Below are positions 34,678 to 44,615 of a stretch of DNA of 64,000 nt, one piece after another. This stretch comes from Ulota crispa (lineage: Eukaryota; Streptophyta; Bryopsida; Orthotrichales; Orthotrichaceae), in contig OY987242.1 of NCBI GenBank assembly GCA_963920765.1, positions 32,202,002-32,266,001 of the forward strand, written 5' to 3'. The notes beneath the pieces are model-generated. The model worked only from the letters and a program-made list of their open reading frames with translations, made no database searches and was not told where the DNA came from. Positions within the stretch are counted from its first letter, which is position 1. Each line of letters opens with the position of its first letter. The position numbers and the translations under genes are program-made.

Positions 34678-36862
34678 TGCCAGCGAAGCTGAAGTTCGTC
34701 GCCTTTTGGAACAAGTGACAGAGGTAGAGGAAGGGCTTCATGGCTGGAGCTTTCATGGTGAGCAAGCTCTGTACCGAATGATAGAGTTTAACGACAATGA
34801 GGGAGCTTTACAGGCTCTTCTTGATCGCTCTGAGATTGACGTGAATTGCCGCAACAAGGACGGGCTTACTCCACTACATGTTGCAGCTTTAAAAAACCGA
34901 GAGATCGCGGTGCGGCTGCTCATGAAAAGACGTGATTTGGATGTGAATGCCACGGCGGACTTCGACTTGACGCCACTGCACGTCGCTGCAAGATTAGGTT
35001 ACATGGGGGTGCTGAAACAGCTCTTCAACGATGACCACAGATTGTTCTTACACGCGAAGACATTGCATGATTTTTCAGCTTTACACATGGTTGTCGAGGG
35101 AGATGAAGATTTCTTAGGCCCCAGGAGAGCCTCCGTGGAGCACAGATCAATGGTGGTAGGGCTGCTGCGGACCGAGCAAGAGAAGAGAGGGATGACAGGA
35201 CTGGAGCAGTTCAGAGATGTTTCTGGACGCACGGCGCTTCACTACGCAGCCATCAATGGCGATGAGGAGATGGTGCGGGAGTTGCTGAAATTTTCGTATC
35301 TGAATCCGAATTCAGTGGACAGTTATGGACTTAATCCATTGCACCTTGCTGTATATCATGGACATGTGGCTGCTTCGTGTTTGATCATCGAAGCGCATCT
35401 CATCGACTTGAATTGCCGAAGTGTGTTGCGAAATGTTCGGCCGCAGCTTTTGCCGTTGCATTCTTCCAGGAGCTACATGATGCATCTGTTGTACCCTGCA
35501 CTGGGCGGGGATGAAACCATGGAGGTAATTACAGGCGTCACTCCTGTACATTTTGCAGCAGGTGGAAGCCAGTTCGACATTTTGACCGCTCTCTTGGATT
35601 CCAAGTGTTGCGACCTGAGTGCAGTGGACAGTCGAGGTTTCACAGCGTTGCACTACGCGGTCATCTCCGGCGATGTACGAGTTGTGAAACTGCTAATGGA
35701 CCAATCCGAAGTAGACCTAAATTGTCGTGACAGCGATGGTATGTCGTCGTTGGAGCTCTCGGTGGTGCATGCTCGGCTTAGCGTGCTGCAAACGCTCCTC
35801 GGAGACGTCACTGCCGTTGTGCATATGCCGGACGATTTGCTGCAACACTCGTTGAAACTTTTGGACATAGCCACTCGGCACGGAAGTGATGGCCATGGTG
35901 CTATCGCGTGTTACCTTTTAGATTGTTTGGAGGCGTCCGTGCGAAATTCGGAAGGGTACTCTGATTCTACTGTGGCGCACTGGGCCTGTCAGACTGGCAA
36001 CATGGAGTTGGCGAAGATCGTTTTGGTTTGGAGGCCTGAGGCTATGAACGCGACCAACGAGAAGAGACAAACTCCTCTTCATTTGGCTGTCATTCACGGC
36101 CACACGGATCTTGTGGTAGGGATATGCCGGAAACAGGACTGGCGCTTGCGAGCTGCCGAAGTCGACAAGACCGGTGCCACTCCTCTAGATTACGCATTCG
36201 AGCAAGGAAAGAAACTGCGAGAGATTCAGAATGTTCTCCTGTGTCGAGACGACGTGAAAGAACGCATGGAGAGAATCTACAGGCTTGACATGAACACCAT
36301 GAATGCAATCTTCATCGGGTCCACATTCTTTGCGAGTGTGACGTACATCGCTTGGATGCAACCGCCTGCAGGGTTGGTGGAGAATTACAAATTCCCGCTG
36401 CCATCACCTCCAGCTCCTCCAGACACTTACGAACTGTACGCCAACACCAGGAACGGAAACGTCAAACTCTTCTTCATTTTTAACACCATAGCGTTTATAT
36501 TCTCTTTGGTTTCCATTTACCATGGTATCGAAGCTCTTGCATACAACCGTAGCCTCCTTGACAAAGGATACGTGTCCAGGCACCTCAGAGTGTCTATCCG
36601 CCATTGCCACTGGTACTTCGTCTTGGCCACGACCTTTATCATTGCAGCTTTTGAGCAAGCTGGGTATGCCGTCTTGGCTCCCGGTGAACTTTGGTACATG
36701 CATGTGGTCATGAGCGTTCTTTGGACCACGGGTGGAGTGCTGGGTGTTATCTATGCACGTAAATACCTCAAAAGCAGCTTCAAACAATGTTGGAGAGCAA
36801 CAGAAAGCAAACTTCAACGAATCTGGAGCAAGAAACCACCTGCTGACAGCAGCAGTAGGTAG
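34640..36862 (+). CDS. Ankyrin-repeat/PGG-like membrane protein
   Basis: A 740-aa intronless frame. About ten ankyrin units run from about residue 74 to 530; clear cores include DGLTPLHVAALKN, DLTPLHVAARLG, GRTALHYAAINGD, GLNPLHLAVYHGH, GFTALHYAVISGD, KRQTPLHLAVIHGH and TGATPLDYAFEQGK. The last about 190 residues carry four hydrophobic helices (starting near MNAIFIGSTFF, LFFIFNTIAF, YFVLATTFII and HVVMSVLWTT) with PPAG after the first, as in the plant PGG (ACD6-like) domain, where PPGG is usual. Members are plasma-membrane or endomembrane proteins linked in seed plants to defence and stress signalling; a role here is not shown. ATG 34640 is directly followed by a second ATG. The gene is followed on the same strand by GT37 gene 2. 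Confidence 0.92.
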   Translation: MMSLARLATVAHSASEAEVRRLLEQVTEVEEGLHGWSFHGEQALYRMIEFNDNEGALQALLDRSEIDVNCRNKDGLTPLHVAALKNREIAVRLLMKRRDLDVNATADFDLTPLHVAARLGYMGVLKQLFNDDHRLFLHAKTLHDFSALHMVVEGDEDFLGPRRASVEHRSMVVGLLRTEQEKRGMTGLEQFRDVSGRTALHYAAINGDEEMVRELLKFSYLNPNSVDSYGLNPLHLAVYHGHVAASCLIIEAHLIDLNCRSVLRNVRPQLLPLHSSRSYMMHLLYPALGGDETMEVITGVTPVHFAAGGSQFDILTALLDSKCCDLSAVDSRGFTALHYAVISGDVRVVKLLMDQSEVDLNCRDSDGMSSLELSVVHARLSVLQTLLGDVTAVVHMPDDLLQHSLKLLDIATRHGSDGHGAIACYLLDCLEASVRNSEGYSDSTVAHWACQTGNMELAKIVLVWRPEAMNATNEKRQTPLHLAVIHGHTDLVVGICRKQDWRLRAAEVDKTGATPLDYAFEQGKKLREIQNVLLCRDDVKERMERIYRLDMNTMNAIFIGSTFFASVTYIAWMQPPAGLVENYKFPLPSPPAPPDTYELYANTRNGNVKLFFIFNTIAFIFSLVSIYHGIEALAYNRSLLDKGYVSRHLRVSIRHCHWYFVLATTFIIAAFEQAGYAVLAPGELWYMHVVMSVLWTTGGVLGVIYARKYLKSSFKQCWRATESKLQRIWSKKPPADSSSR

Positions 36863-37456
36863 TCCTGAAGTCCTGTAATAATATTCTAGTTAGACACAGC
36901 AAAACTTATCTATCTAGAGTATGAGCGGCATGTGCAAATGCTAGCTGCAAGCTTTTCCGTAGCATCTTGTTTCAATCTGTAATTTAGTTCTGTATTTTAT
37001 CTTCTCTTTCGGTCACCTATCATTCGAAAAGAATGATGATGATACCTTTCCTTTTATGCTCGTGCCTCGTGGACTCTGTCTCTACTGAACTCGATTCTAT
37101 CTGAATTATTTGTTCATTGTCATTAGGTTGCGCAGTTGCAGCACAAATGCATCGTTTTAGTCTCAGTTCTGTTTCATTTCGAAGACCCTTTTGGAGCGCT
37201 TTTTTGCAGGAACGTCGTTGCACCACCACATCAGAGTTGCTTTATCTACGGCATCTATTATTTCGTTCCAGTCATTGTAGGTTTTGACTGAGCTATGGAG
37301 AAAGCTGCTTGACATGATTGTGCCACAGATTGTTCCCGCCCGCCGCGAGCTCCACGGACTCAAGGGTTTTTTGATTACGCCTCGCATACAAAACCAGAGA
37401 TGGCGCGCTGTTTTTGAGTTCAGGATAGGATGGAGCGAAACTAGGGTACGATAATC
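36863..37456 (+). other. Intergenic region between ankyrin and GT37 genes
   Basis: The 3' flank of the ankyrin gene and the promoter of GT37 copy 2. No separate gene and no strong motif recognised. Confidence 0.4.
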
Positions 37457-39160
37457 ATGGCGATCTCCGTGAAATTTTCGAAATACCGTCGCGCGAGTGT
37501 TTTCTTCTTCCTTTTCACCTTCGCGCTCTACTGCATACTCTACGGTGGACAGATTCAAAGGATTCCAAGGGTTAGTTTATTCAGCCGTCCACCGGAGCAC
37601 AGAAACGCCACCGAAGATCGTGACTATGCATTGCGTGGCTTAATTAGGGCACTCCAAGAAGCGACGGAGGTAGCAGCATGCGGGGAGGATGAGAGTACGT
37701 GGTTTACGCTCGCGGCGAGAGAAAGGTGGAACAGAGACAATCCGTGCTTGAGCCGGAGAGAGATGCGGCAGAAATACAGGCGAAGAGCGTCTGTACCGTA
37801 CGTGGAGCCGGATCTTTTATGGCAACAGGTTTTGCAGGAGTATTCCAAGCTCCACCGCACTTGCATGCATAGGGTTAACGGCGATCCGTTGTCCTATTTT
37901 ATGAGCAAAAACTCGAGTGCGAATTGCAAGTTCACGGTCGTGGATGCGGAGGAAGCGGCAGGGCTGGGCAACAGGTTGATGATGATCGCGTCCGCGTTCA
38001 GCTACTCTCTCTTGACACAGCGAGTACTTCTCATCGCCAGAGAGATTCTGACTCCGGAGCTTCTCTGCGAGCCCTTCGAAGGCTCCTCGTGGCGAGGCTT
38101 CGATCCGAGAGGTATTGTGACGCCGTTTAGGGCAAGGGACGGGTATTGGAATAAATCTGCTCTCTTCCATAGCCGCATCGACACCGCGCGAGGAGTGGAT
38201 GATTCCCTTGAGGCTGCTCGGATTGTAGACGATTACGCTGTGGCTGATGGCGATGGGATTTACACCGAGCAGCCCGACAGCCGATTCTTCTGCGACACGG
38301 AGCAGGAGTACTACAAAAACGTGCCGTGGGTGTACATCATGGGATGCATTTACTTCACGCCCAAGCTGTACGCCGTGCCATCGTTCCGGCCCGTTCTGGA
38401 CGCGCTCTTCCCTGGCAGGATGATCCTCACCAACGTCCTGCGCGATGTGATGCCTCCGTCAGACAAGGTCTGGGCAAGGGTGAAGGACATCGAGCAGAAG
38501 CATGGGCTTCATTTATCCCACCGTCGTTTAGGGATTCAAGTTCGGTACCGGTTCAAAGCAGAGCAATTCCAAAGGATTCATCACGACGTCGAGAGGAGGA
38601 TTTTGCAGTGTAGCATCGAGAATCATCTCCTTCCTCACACAGGAACTCTGCAAACCCTAATTCCGGGGTCCAATGAAACGCTGTCGGTGTTCGTAGCGTC
38701 CTTGTTCGAAGGTGTGAAGGACCATCTCGTCACGACATACGGGCATTTTGCAACTGCAAGGGGCGAACGCGTGGAGGTGGTGCAGTTGTCGCACGAAGGC
38801 GAGCAGAAGTTCGGAGTGGAGATCTTCCAGGACGCGCTGGCAGAGATCGTCACGCTCAGCTTCTCTGATTCCTTGTTTGTGACGCCGCAGTCCACGTTCA
38901 GCGGCGTGGCGCAGGGCTATGGCGGATTGGTGCCATGGTTCATCGAGTTTCGGGAATCGGAGTCGGGAAAGGTGCGTGCGCCGTGCACTCGAGGACAATC
39001 TGTCGATGTGTGCTTTCAGGTGCCGTATGATTACACCTTCCAATGTCCTTATGACGCCGTGAATGGACACGAGATCAGCCAAATTTTCCCGGACATTCAG
39101 AGGTGCTTGGACGCGGACACTCCTGGATTGCAGCTCATCACCGACACTCAAGCACTTTGA
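37457..39160 (+). CDS. GT37 family alpha-1,2-fucosyltransferase, intronless
   Basis: A 567-aa single-exon gene. The N-terminal Golgi anchor is FFFLFTFALYCILYGG (about 16-31). GLGNR is at 169-173, RLGIQVRYR at 357-365 (the GDP-fucose-binding-type motif), and STFSGVAQGYGG at 479-490. C-terminal cysteines include C510, C519 and C530. Length fits the family (about 500-600). It is homologous over the whole length to the four-exon gene at 5187-9771, with small indels near residues 245-255, 400-410 and 500. Expected to fucosylate cell-wall glycans in the Golgi; the acceptor is not determined. ATG 37457 starts in good alignment with the paralog. Convergent with the protease gene. Confidence 0.93.
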   Translation: MAISVKFSKYRRASVFFFLFTFALYCILYGGQIQRIPRVSLFSRPPEHRNATEDRDYALRGLIRALQEATEVAACGEDESTWFTLAARERWNRDNPCLSRREMRQKYRRRASVPYVEPDLLWQQVLQEYSKLHRTCMHRVNGDPLSYFMSKNSSANCKFTVVDAEEAAGLGNRLMMIASAFSYSLLTQRVLLIAREILTPELLCEPFEGSSWRGFDPRGIVTPFRARDGYWNKSALFHSRIDTARGVDDSLEAARIVDDYAVADGDGIYTEQPDSRFFCDTEQEYYKNVPWVYIMGCIYFTPKLYAVPSFRPVLDALFPGRMILTNVLRDVMPPSDKVWARVKDIEQKHGLHLSHRRLGIQVRYRFKAEQFQRIHHDVERRILQCSIENHLLPHTGTLQTLIPGSNETLSVFVASLFEGVKDHLVTTYGHFATARGERVEVVQLSHEGEQKFGVEIFQDALAEIVTLSFSDSLFVTPQSTFSGVAQGYGGLVPWFIEFRESESGKVRAPCTRGQSVDVCFQVPYDYTFQCPYDAVNGHEISQIFPDIQRCLDADTPGLQLITDTQAL

Positions 39161-39532
39161 CATGACTCAACAAGACTTTTGGTCAATCTCGGTATTTCAC
39201 AATTCGGCCGTCACTCTCTTGGTGATCCTGCACACTTGTACTTTGTTCGTGATGGAGACATGGAAATAGTGCACAACAGTTTTCATGTGTGAGACAGTCA
39301 TCTCTGGAGCTGACACTGAATCTTATTTTTGGAATCAATGATTCTCAGCAACAGGAGTCACATCAATCAAGACATGTGTTTCAGCTCCAATTTTTTTTCT
39401 TTTTTTTTTCAATAGATTTTGAGCTGGCTCTGAATGTACAACAAAATCAGCCGACAATAATATTAAATGTCTCGTGTAAACACTTTACGGCTGAGCCTTT
39501 TTCAGAGCTTTGATTCGGAGTCTCTTCCATCT
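39161..39532. other. Convergent 3' intergenic region
   Basis: Space between two converging genes, containing both 3' flanks. A T-rich run lies at about 39392-39413. Nothing else recognised. Confidence 0.4.
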
Positions 39533-42500
39533 CTAGATGCTAGCACAATCGGCGGGCGTGAATCCGATGCTCTTGTTCTCCAAGTCATATACAACGTCGA
39601 AGTTCTGCTGCAGGGTGTTGCCGATAATGGAGATTTCATAGTATGCGGGCATGACGGCTAAGCAAGTGATATCTCCCTCAAAACTGATGAAGGTGTTGCT
39701 CTTTGGCAAGCTCAGGTGCGCTCCGTCCAAATGAATTTCCATGAGCGGAAAAGTTGGAGTCTCGACACCCGCTGTGTTGAAGCATAGATCTAGTCCAACA
39801 ACCTCCGTTGCGCTGATGGGATATGTCACCTGAGATTTGTAAGCCTGCAAGTAAAAAGTTCATCAGGGTCATGGCAATTCAAGTCGTTTGTCGTGTCGTG
39901 TCATGTCAAGGATATGTCATGTGAAGGATTATACATTGGGAAAATTTCATGGATACGCCTGAAGTTTGCAATATCTTCAAAGATACCCTGCTTTTTCAGA
40001 AATATCACAAATACCCTTGGACCAAAAAATTTAGGCGTTTGTTTTGTTAAGCATGCCACTTCCATTCTTCCTTTGTACGCACACATAACAAGAAAGAAGT
40101 TGTGTGCGCACAAAGGGAGAAGGAAGTGACATGCATAACAAAACAAACGCCTGAATTTTTTGGTTCAAGGGTATTTGTGATATTTCTGAAAAAGCAAGGG
40201 TATCTATGAAAATATTGCAAACTTCAGGGGTATCCATGAAATTTTCCCTTATACATTGTCTCGGACCAAGTGCAGTTTCTAGATCAAGGCTCGGTACTAG
40301 TTTGCATGCAATGCAGGTAGGAATTGTGAACTTACTGCAGCGATTTCATCGTAGGCTGCTTGGTGGAAGTATGTGATGGTGGTGCCGGTGTCAAGGATGG
40401 TGCCGCCAGAGCCTGACGAGTCTATTTCGAACACGGATTGGTCGATTGACAAGACGCTACCTCCAACGCTAATCCCAACCACACGAATGTAATAGAAAGA
40501 TGCGAATACAGGGTTGGGCAGGATAGGAGTGTACATTACTTCGGCCGCCGGTACTGCAACATCTCCGAAGTACATGGAGCTCGTCACCGTGTGATTCAAG
40601 ACCCAGTCTACAAGGCAGTAAGAGAACTTGTTGCCGAAGTGCGAGCCGAGCTGCTTAGGAAACGAGACCGCGCCTTGACCTAAGCCTAGAACTCCTTCTA
40701 CTTCGGTGTTTGCCATGGGGCCCGCGGTGTAAACGCTGGCGCCAAATGCAAAGAGGTCGACCTGCGACATCAAGCCCTAGTCAAAACTCCACCTGCTGGA
40801 ACATATCCTAAACTTCAACCTTTTCAAAGTTCATGGCATCAAGGAAGGGATAGGTGATGGTACCGCAGTGCTCTCGCCCGAAATGAGTTCCACGGTGATG
40901 CTTTCTGTGGAAAAGTTGCCCACGGTTTCAGACCCATCCCTATAGGTATACATGTATTCACAAGAATTTTTGGATGAGCATTGGCTGCCCACGAGCTCCT
41001 GGCATAACGAAGTGGAGCACGAGAGCTCCTTGTAAGTTGAGCTCTTGGAAGGGTCGAAGATGGGGTCTTCTTGGGGGAGGCATGAGATGCAAGGGTGGCT
41101 TTGGATCCACGTGAGGTCACTGCCGCTGTCGATGAGGACGCTGGCTTGTGTTGGAGGCGTACCCAGATAGATTTTCACTAGGAACTCACCGAATCCGGCA
41201 GACTCTGGAAACCTCCAGTCGGAGCTCTCCTCCCCAGCCTGCATTGTCAATGGTGAGTTTCAGTTTGTGCCAAATTGAATTCACTGACACTTCAGCTGCA
41301 CTCCTTGGATAGTAAAAAAATCTTAACCCTAGTGCTGTACACATCTTTTGTCAAAAAGCAACTTTTGTCCTTGAAGGCATCTATAGTCTTGTAATGCTAG
41401 CTTTGAATTGATTTACTGTAAAACGTGCCTGGGTGGTGGGAGTTCTTTCCTTGTTCTTGTTGACAGTTCTGAGATGCTCTGCTGTTGCCTTTTTCCCAGC
41501 TAGCTGGCGCTGCCGGCGAGAGTCTCTCTCAAGAACACAAGCGAAACGCTCGTTGCGAGATTCGGAACCCTGGTGCAATCCTGCACACTTGTTGGTTCGG
41601 CGCGTCATGTCGAAGCGGAAGCCTGGAGCATTGCTCTTGTGGTGGCTCTGATGATGATGAGTTGGTGCGTGGTGGGCGTTGTCATTCACTGCAGTAACAT
41701 TGCGGAGAAGAAGTAAGCGACGTTTGTATAGATGAGCGCCATGCACACTTGACGAGATGAAGCTTGTGGTAAGTGCATTCAATATACCGTTAATGAATGT
41801 TAAGTACACTAACACCATATTCGATAAATTGGGAAAAAGGATACATCTTGGGACTTCTGAACTTTGCAATTGTGAGAGTATTTTGGCAAAAAAAAGTGAG
41901 TTTTATGATAATTTCTTAAGATCCTACATCACTAATGTAAGACCTTGAAGAAATCATCATGAAATCCACTATAAACCACCAAAATACTCTCAAAAATGTA
42001 AAATTCAAAAGTCCCAAAACGTATCATTTTTCCCAATTTATTGAATATGGTGTTACAGAGTCTACGAGAGCTAATTGAGCTGGCTATTGAGTGGTTGTTC
42101 TGTACTCTCATCTCTCTTATTGCATATCCCAGCCTGATCTGAGAATTCGCAAGTGATTTTCTAGCTCATAGAATACGAACGAGTCAAGTCGGTTCACTCT
42201 CACATGACTTAGAATTAAAGCCTCAGCAGCATTAAAATTTGGAACACTTCAAAAAATAGTGACAACGGAGATGAAAACATTGGAGTCTCATACAGCTCTC
42301 TAAGTCACAACATTTGTCTAATGGCACGATTAGACATCCGTTCGGGCATCATAATAACATAGGAACAGGACTTTCCTTCTAGTATCTGATAACATGAGAT
42401 ACCATATGCTAGATCAGTGTCGATTTCTTGTCAAAGTCACAACTTCCTAGTAAAGAGGCCTATTTGAAACGATCTATAAGTCCTGAACCGTGACTAATTC

Positions 42501-42723
42501 TATCGTGACGCGGCAGGTTTTCTTTATCATTGTGCTTACGTATCACACTTGATGAATCACGCTGATAAATAGCACCACAGGCACCCCGTCGGCCACATGC
42601 ATTGACTGCAGGAGCCAAGTGGAGTTCCTGAGCTGGAACGGCGACAACGCTGCAACTGGCTATCGCCATCAAGAGCAGAACACTGAGCAACCCCATTGGG
42701 ACTAGAAAAGCTGCAACTGCCAT
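39533..42723 (-). CDS. Nepenthesin-type (A1B) aspartic protease, five exons
   Basis: On the minus strand, exons 42723-42540, 41688-41417, 41238-40864, 40761-40336 and 39844-39533 join in frame to 522 aa. Donors include C|GTAAGC, ACA|GTAAAT, GCG|GTACC and GCA|GTAAGT; acceptors are TGCAG, TGCAG, CGCAG and TGCAG. Exon 1 codes a signal peptide (MAVAAFLVPMGLLSVLLLM). Exon 2 is a propeptide with GFRFDMTRR and an ERDSRRQRQL helix. The catalytic Asp motifs are DSGSDLTW (D189) and DTGTTIT (D401). The cysteine-rich nepenthesin insert follows the first motif. The usual Cys after WIQ is Ser here (WIQSHPC). Likely secreted or vacuolar. Introns 1 and 4 each hold a foldback MITE. The first-exon junction rests on splice signals only. 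Confidence 0.82.
39938..40248. mobile_element. Foldback MITE in protease intron 4
   Basis: A 311-bp near-complete palindrome from GGGAAAATTTCATGGATAC to GTATCCATGAAATTTTCCC. A perfect 9-bp direct duplication TTATACATT flanks it (39929-39937 and 40249-40257). A 9-bp target plus long inverted ends point to the Mutator superfamily. No coding capacity. Related copies are at 44994-45548. Confidence 0.92.
41810..42055. mobile_element. Foldback MITE in protease intron 1
   Basis: Ends are TAACACCATATTCGATAAAT and its near inverse ATTTATTGAATATGGTGTTA; the interior also folds back (CCAAAATACTCTCA against its inverse). A relative is at about 57928-58177. TA at the borders would suit a TA target site. 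Confidence 0.8.
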
Positions 42724-44615
42724 GAATCAACCAAGCAATTCCGACGAGCGTTGAGATTCCAATATTTGACACAAGCTGGAATTACCAAAAGTGGAAGAGA
42801 AGTGGCATTGGAATGAAGACAATGGAGATTTTATACTGAGCTGGTTGAGACCGAAATCACGAGGACCCTCCTCGTTACTGGAGATTCAGCAAGATTGTGA
42901 CTATGATGGTAACTTGAAGAATTGGCTTTCGTGAGTGGTGAAGCTGAGTGTATTGCAAGGCAGGGCCGGAAGTGTGAGGTTAATCACGCAATCAATTTTC
43001 TGCTCAAATTTTAACCCTTGCTTCAATAATCCTAACTATAATATTGTACTTCAGCATTTGGTGGAACTCCACGTTTTACTACACTTAAGCCTAATGCTGT
43101 AATTGTAGCAACCTTGATGAGTGTTAGAATCCAGCCTGAAACCTGGGATCACATCACGATTATGTCTTGGAGAGTAATCATACCTGTGAGGTAGCGAACG
43201 CACACAGACATCTGTAATAATCACGTCCCCTTATTAATCAAGTTCAGAAAGTCACTCTGTATTCTCACTGTTGTATTTTGTGACATAAAAAGAAGTGACA
43301 TCCAAATATTAGGAATTCAAAAAGTGTGAAAATAGATCTAGACTAAGCTTATCTTCGATTCTTATGACCTTTTAAATACTTCTGTACTTTGCCTTGCAAT
43401 GAATCATAAAATTCCATATTATCACATGCATTTTTTGGATGGCATACTAGAACTTGAGCAGGCTGTTGAGCTCCTCGAGATCACCCTTAATCCCTCATAC
43501 AGACTTTATTTAGTACTCAAGCATGCTTCTACACGTTTGGTTTAGTAACTGTCGAATTACTTGGAGAGCCCGAATTTCCCCGTGCAGTAAGTTACACTTG
43601 AGAGCCATGCACATGAGTAATGCTTTTTCTTTCTTTTGCGAAATATGTACTAAAAGATATGTCTAGTGGAGGTCTAGACGTTACAACCGACTGTTCTAGA
43701 ACAGTGGTAAAAAATGTGTCAGAATTTATCCAATGTCTTGCCAGTTTGGGGAGTCACTGCTAGCAGGTCCTGCAAATTTCCCTTACACCTCCTGCCCTGT
43801 TGAAAAAAGAGCATCGCCTTCGGCACATGTGCTGTTTGCATTCCAATTTCTGATTGAAATCTAATTTCTTTTCAGGTTTCTGCTACGATTCTGAAAATCT
43901 TTCGCATGGAGTTCAGCTTCGGAGAACCAAACCACTCATTCTACTGAATTTATGTTACGGAATCTGCCTGTAACGACCTCAGCAAATTTACCTGCCATTT
44001 TCAACAGAACACCAGGTTTCAATATAAGGGTCCTAACCGCAACATATTTCATCCATTTTTAGCAGTTTTGAGTAGGTCACTTATAGAATCTCTTAACTGC
44101 AATTTGTCTCTTTCTTTTTACCAAAATATGCAATACTCATTGATTCTAGTCATATAACATTTGGCGCCATCTACATTGCACTTCCCGCGATATTGTTAAT
44201 GGAATTTAGTCGTCTTCAAACCACAAACACGTAGTCTTTAATGGGTTTTTTAATGGTTAAAAGAAAAATCTGATGAGTAGATTCTGATAAATGTACTGCT
44301 TTCCAGCAGAACCCATTAGAAACATCCAAAAGAATAAAAATTTACTACCCAGACACTCTTTTTCATTTTTCGTTTTTAGCGAGGGTAACTCCAAGAATTT
44401 CGTTGAAGCTATTGATTTTAACTAATTTTGCATAATTTTTTGGTTTCTTTTGGTAGCTACAGTACAATTTTTGGCAGTGCTCACTTTTATGGGTTAAATT
44501 CTGGCTAGATAGTTGCATTTATTCCCTTAAGATTTAAATCTTAAGGCATATAGGCATACCGACAAATTTGTTGAGACCTGGTGACATTTGTAGCCCAAAA
44601 AGGGAATGCCTGGAA
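42724..44615. other. Spacer between protease and PTF2-like genes
   Basis: No complete gene is seen. On the minus strand, 43485-43447 reads GDLEELNSLLKF then a stop, preceded by a weak AG acceptor and in a phase that would fit PTF2 exon 12. It is an alternative last exon for that gene. The protease promoter lies near 42724-42950. Confidence 0.35.

Noticed and set aside
39533-41250. Protease as a broken pseudogene
   Set aside because: The frame breaks coincide with good splice signals, and five exons join in frame to a full-length protein with both catalytic motifs.
41381-41869. Stand-alone 162-codon minus-strand gene
   Set aside because: Only its middle part is coding; it is exon 2 (propeptide) of the aspartic protease, with splice sites at 41688 and 41417.
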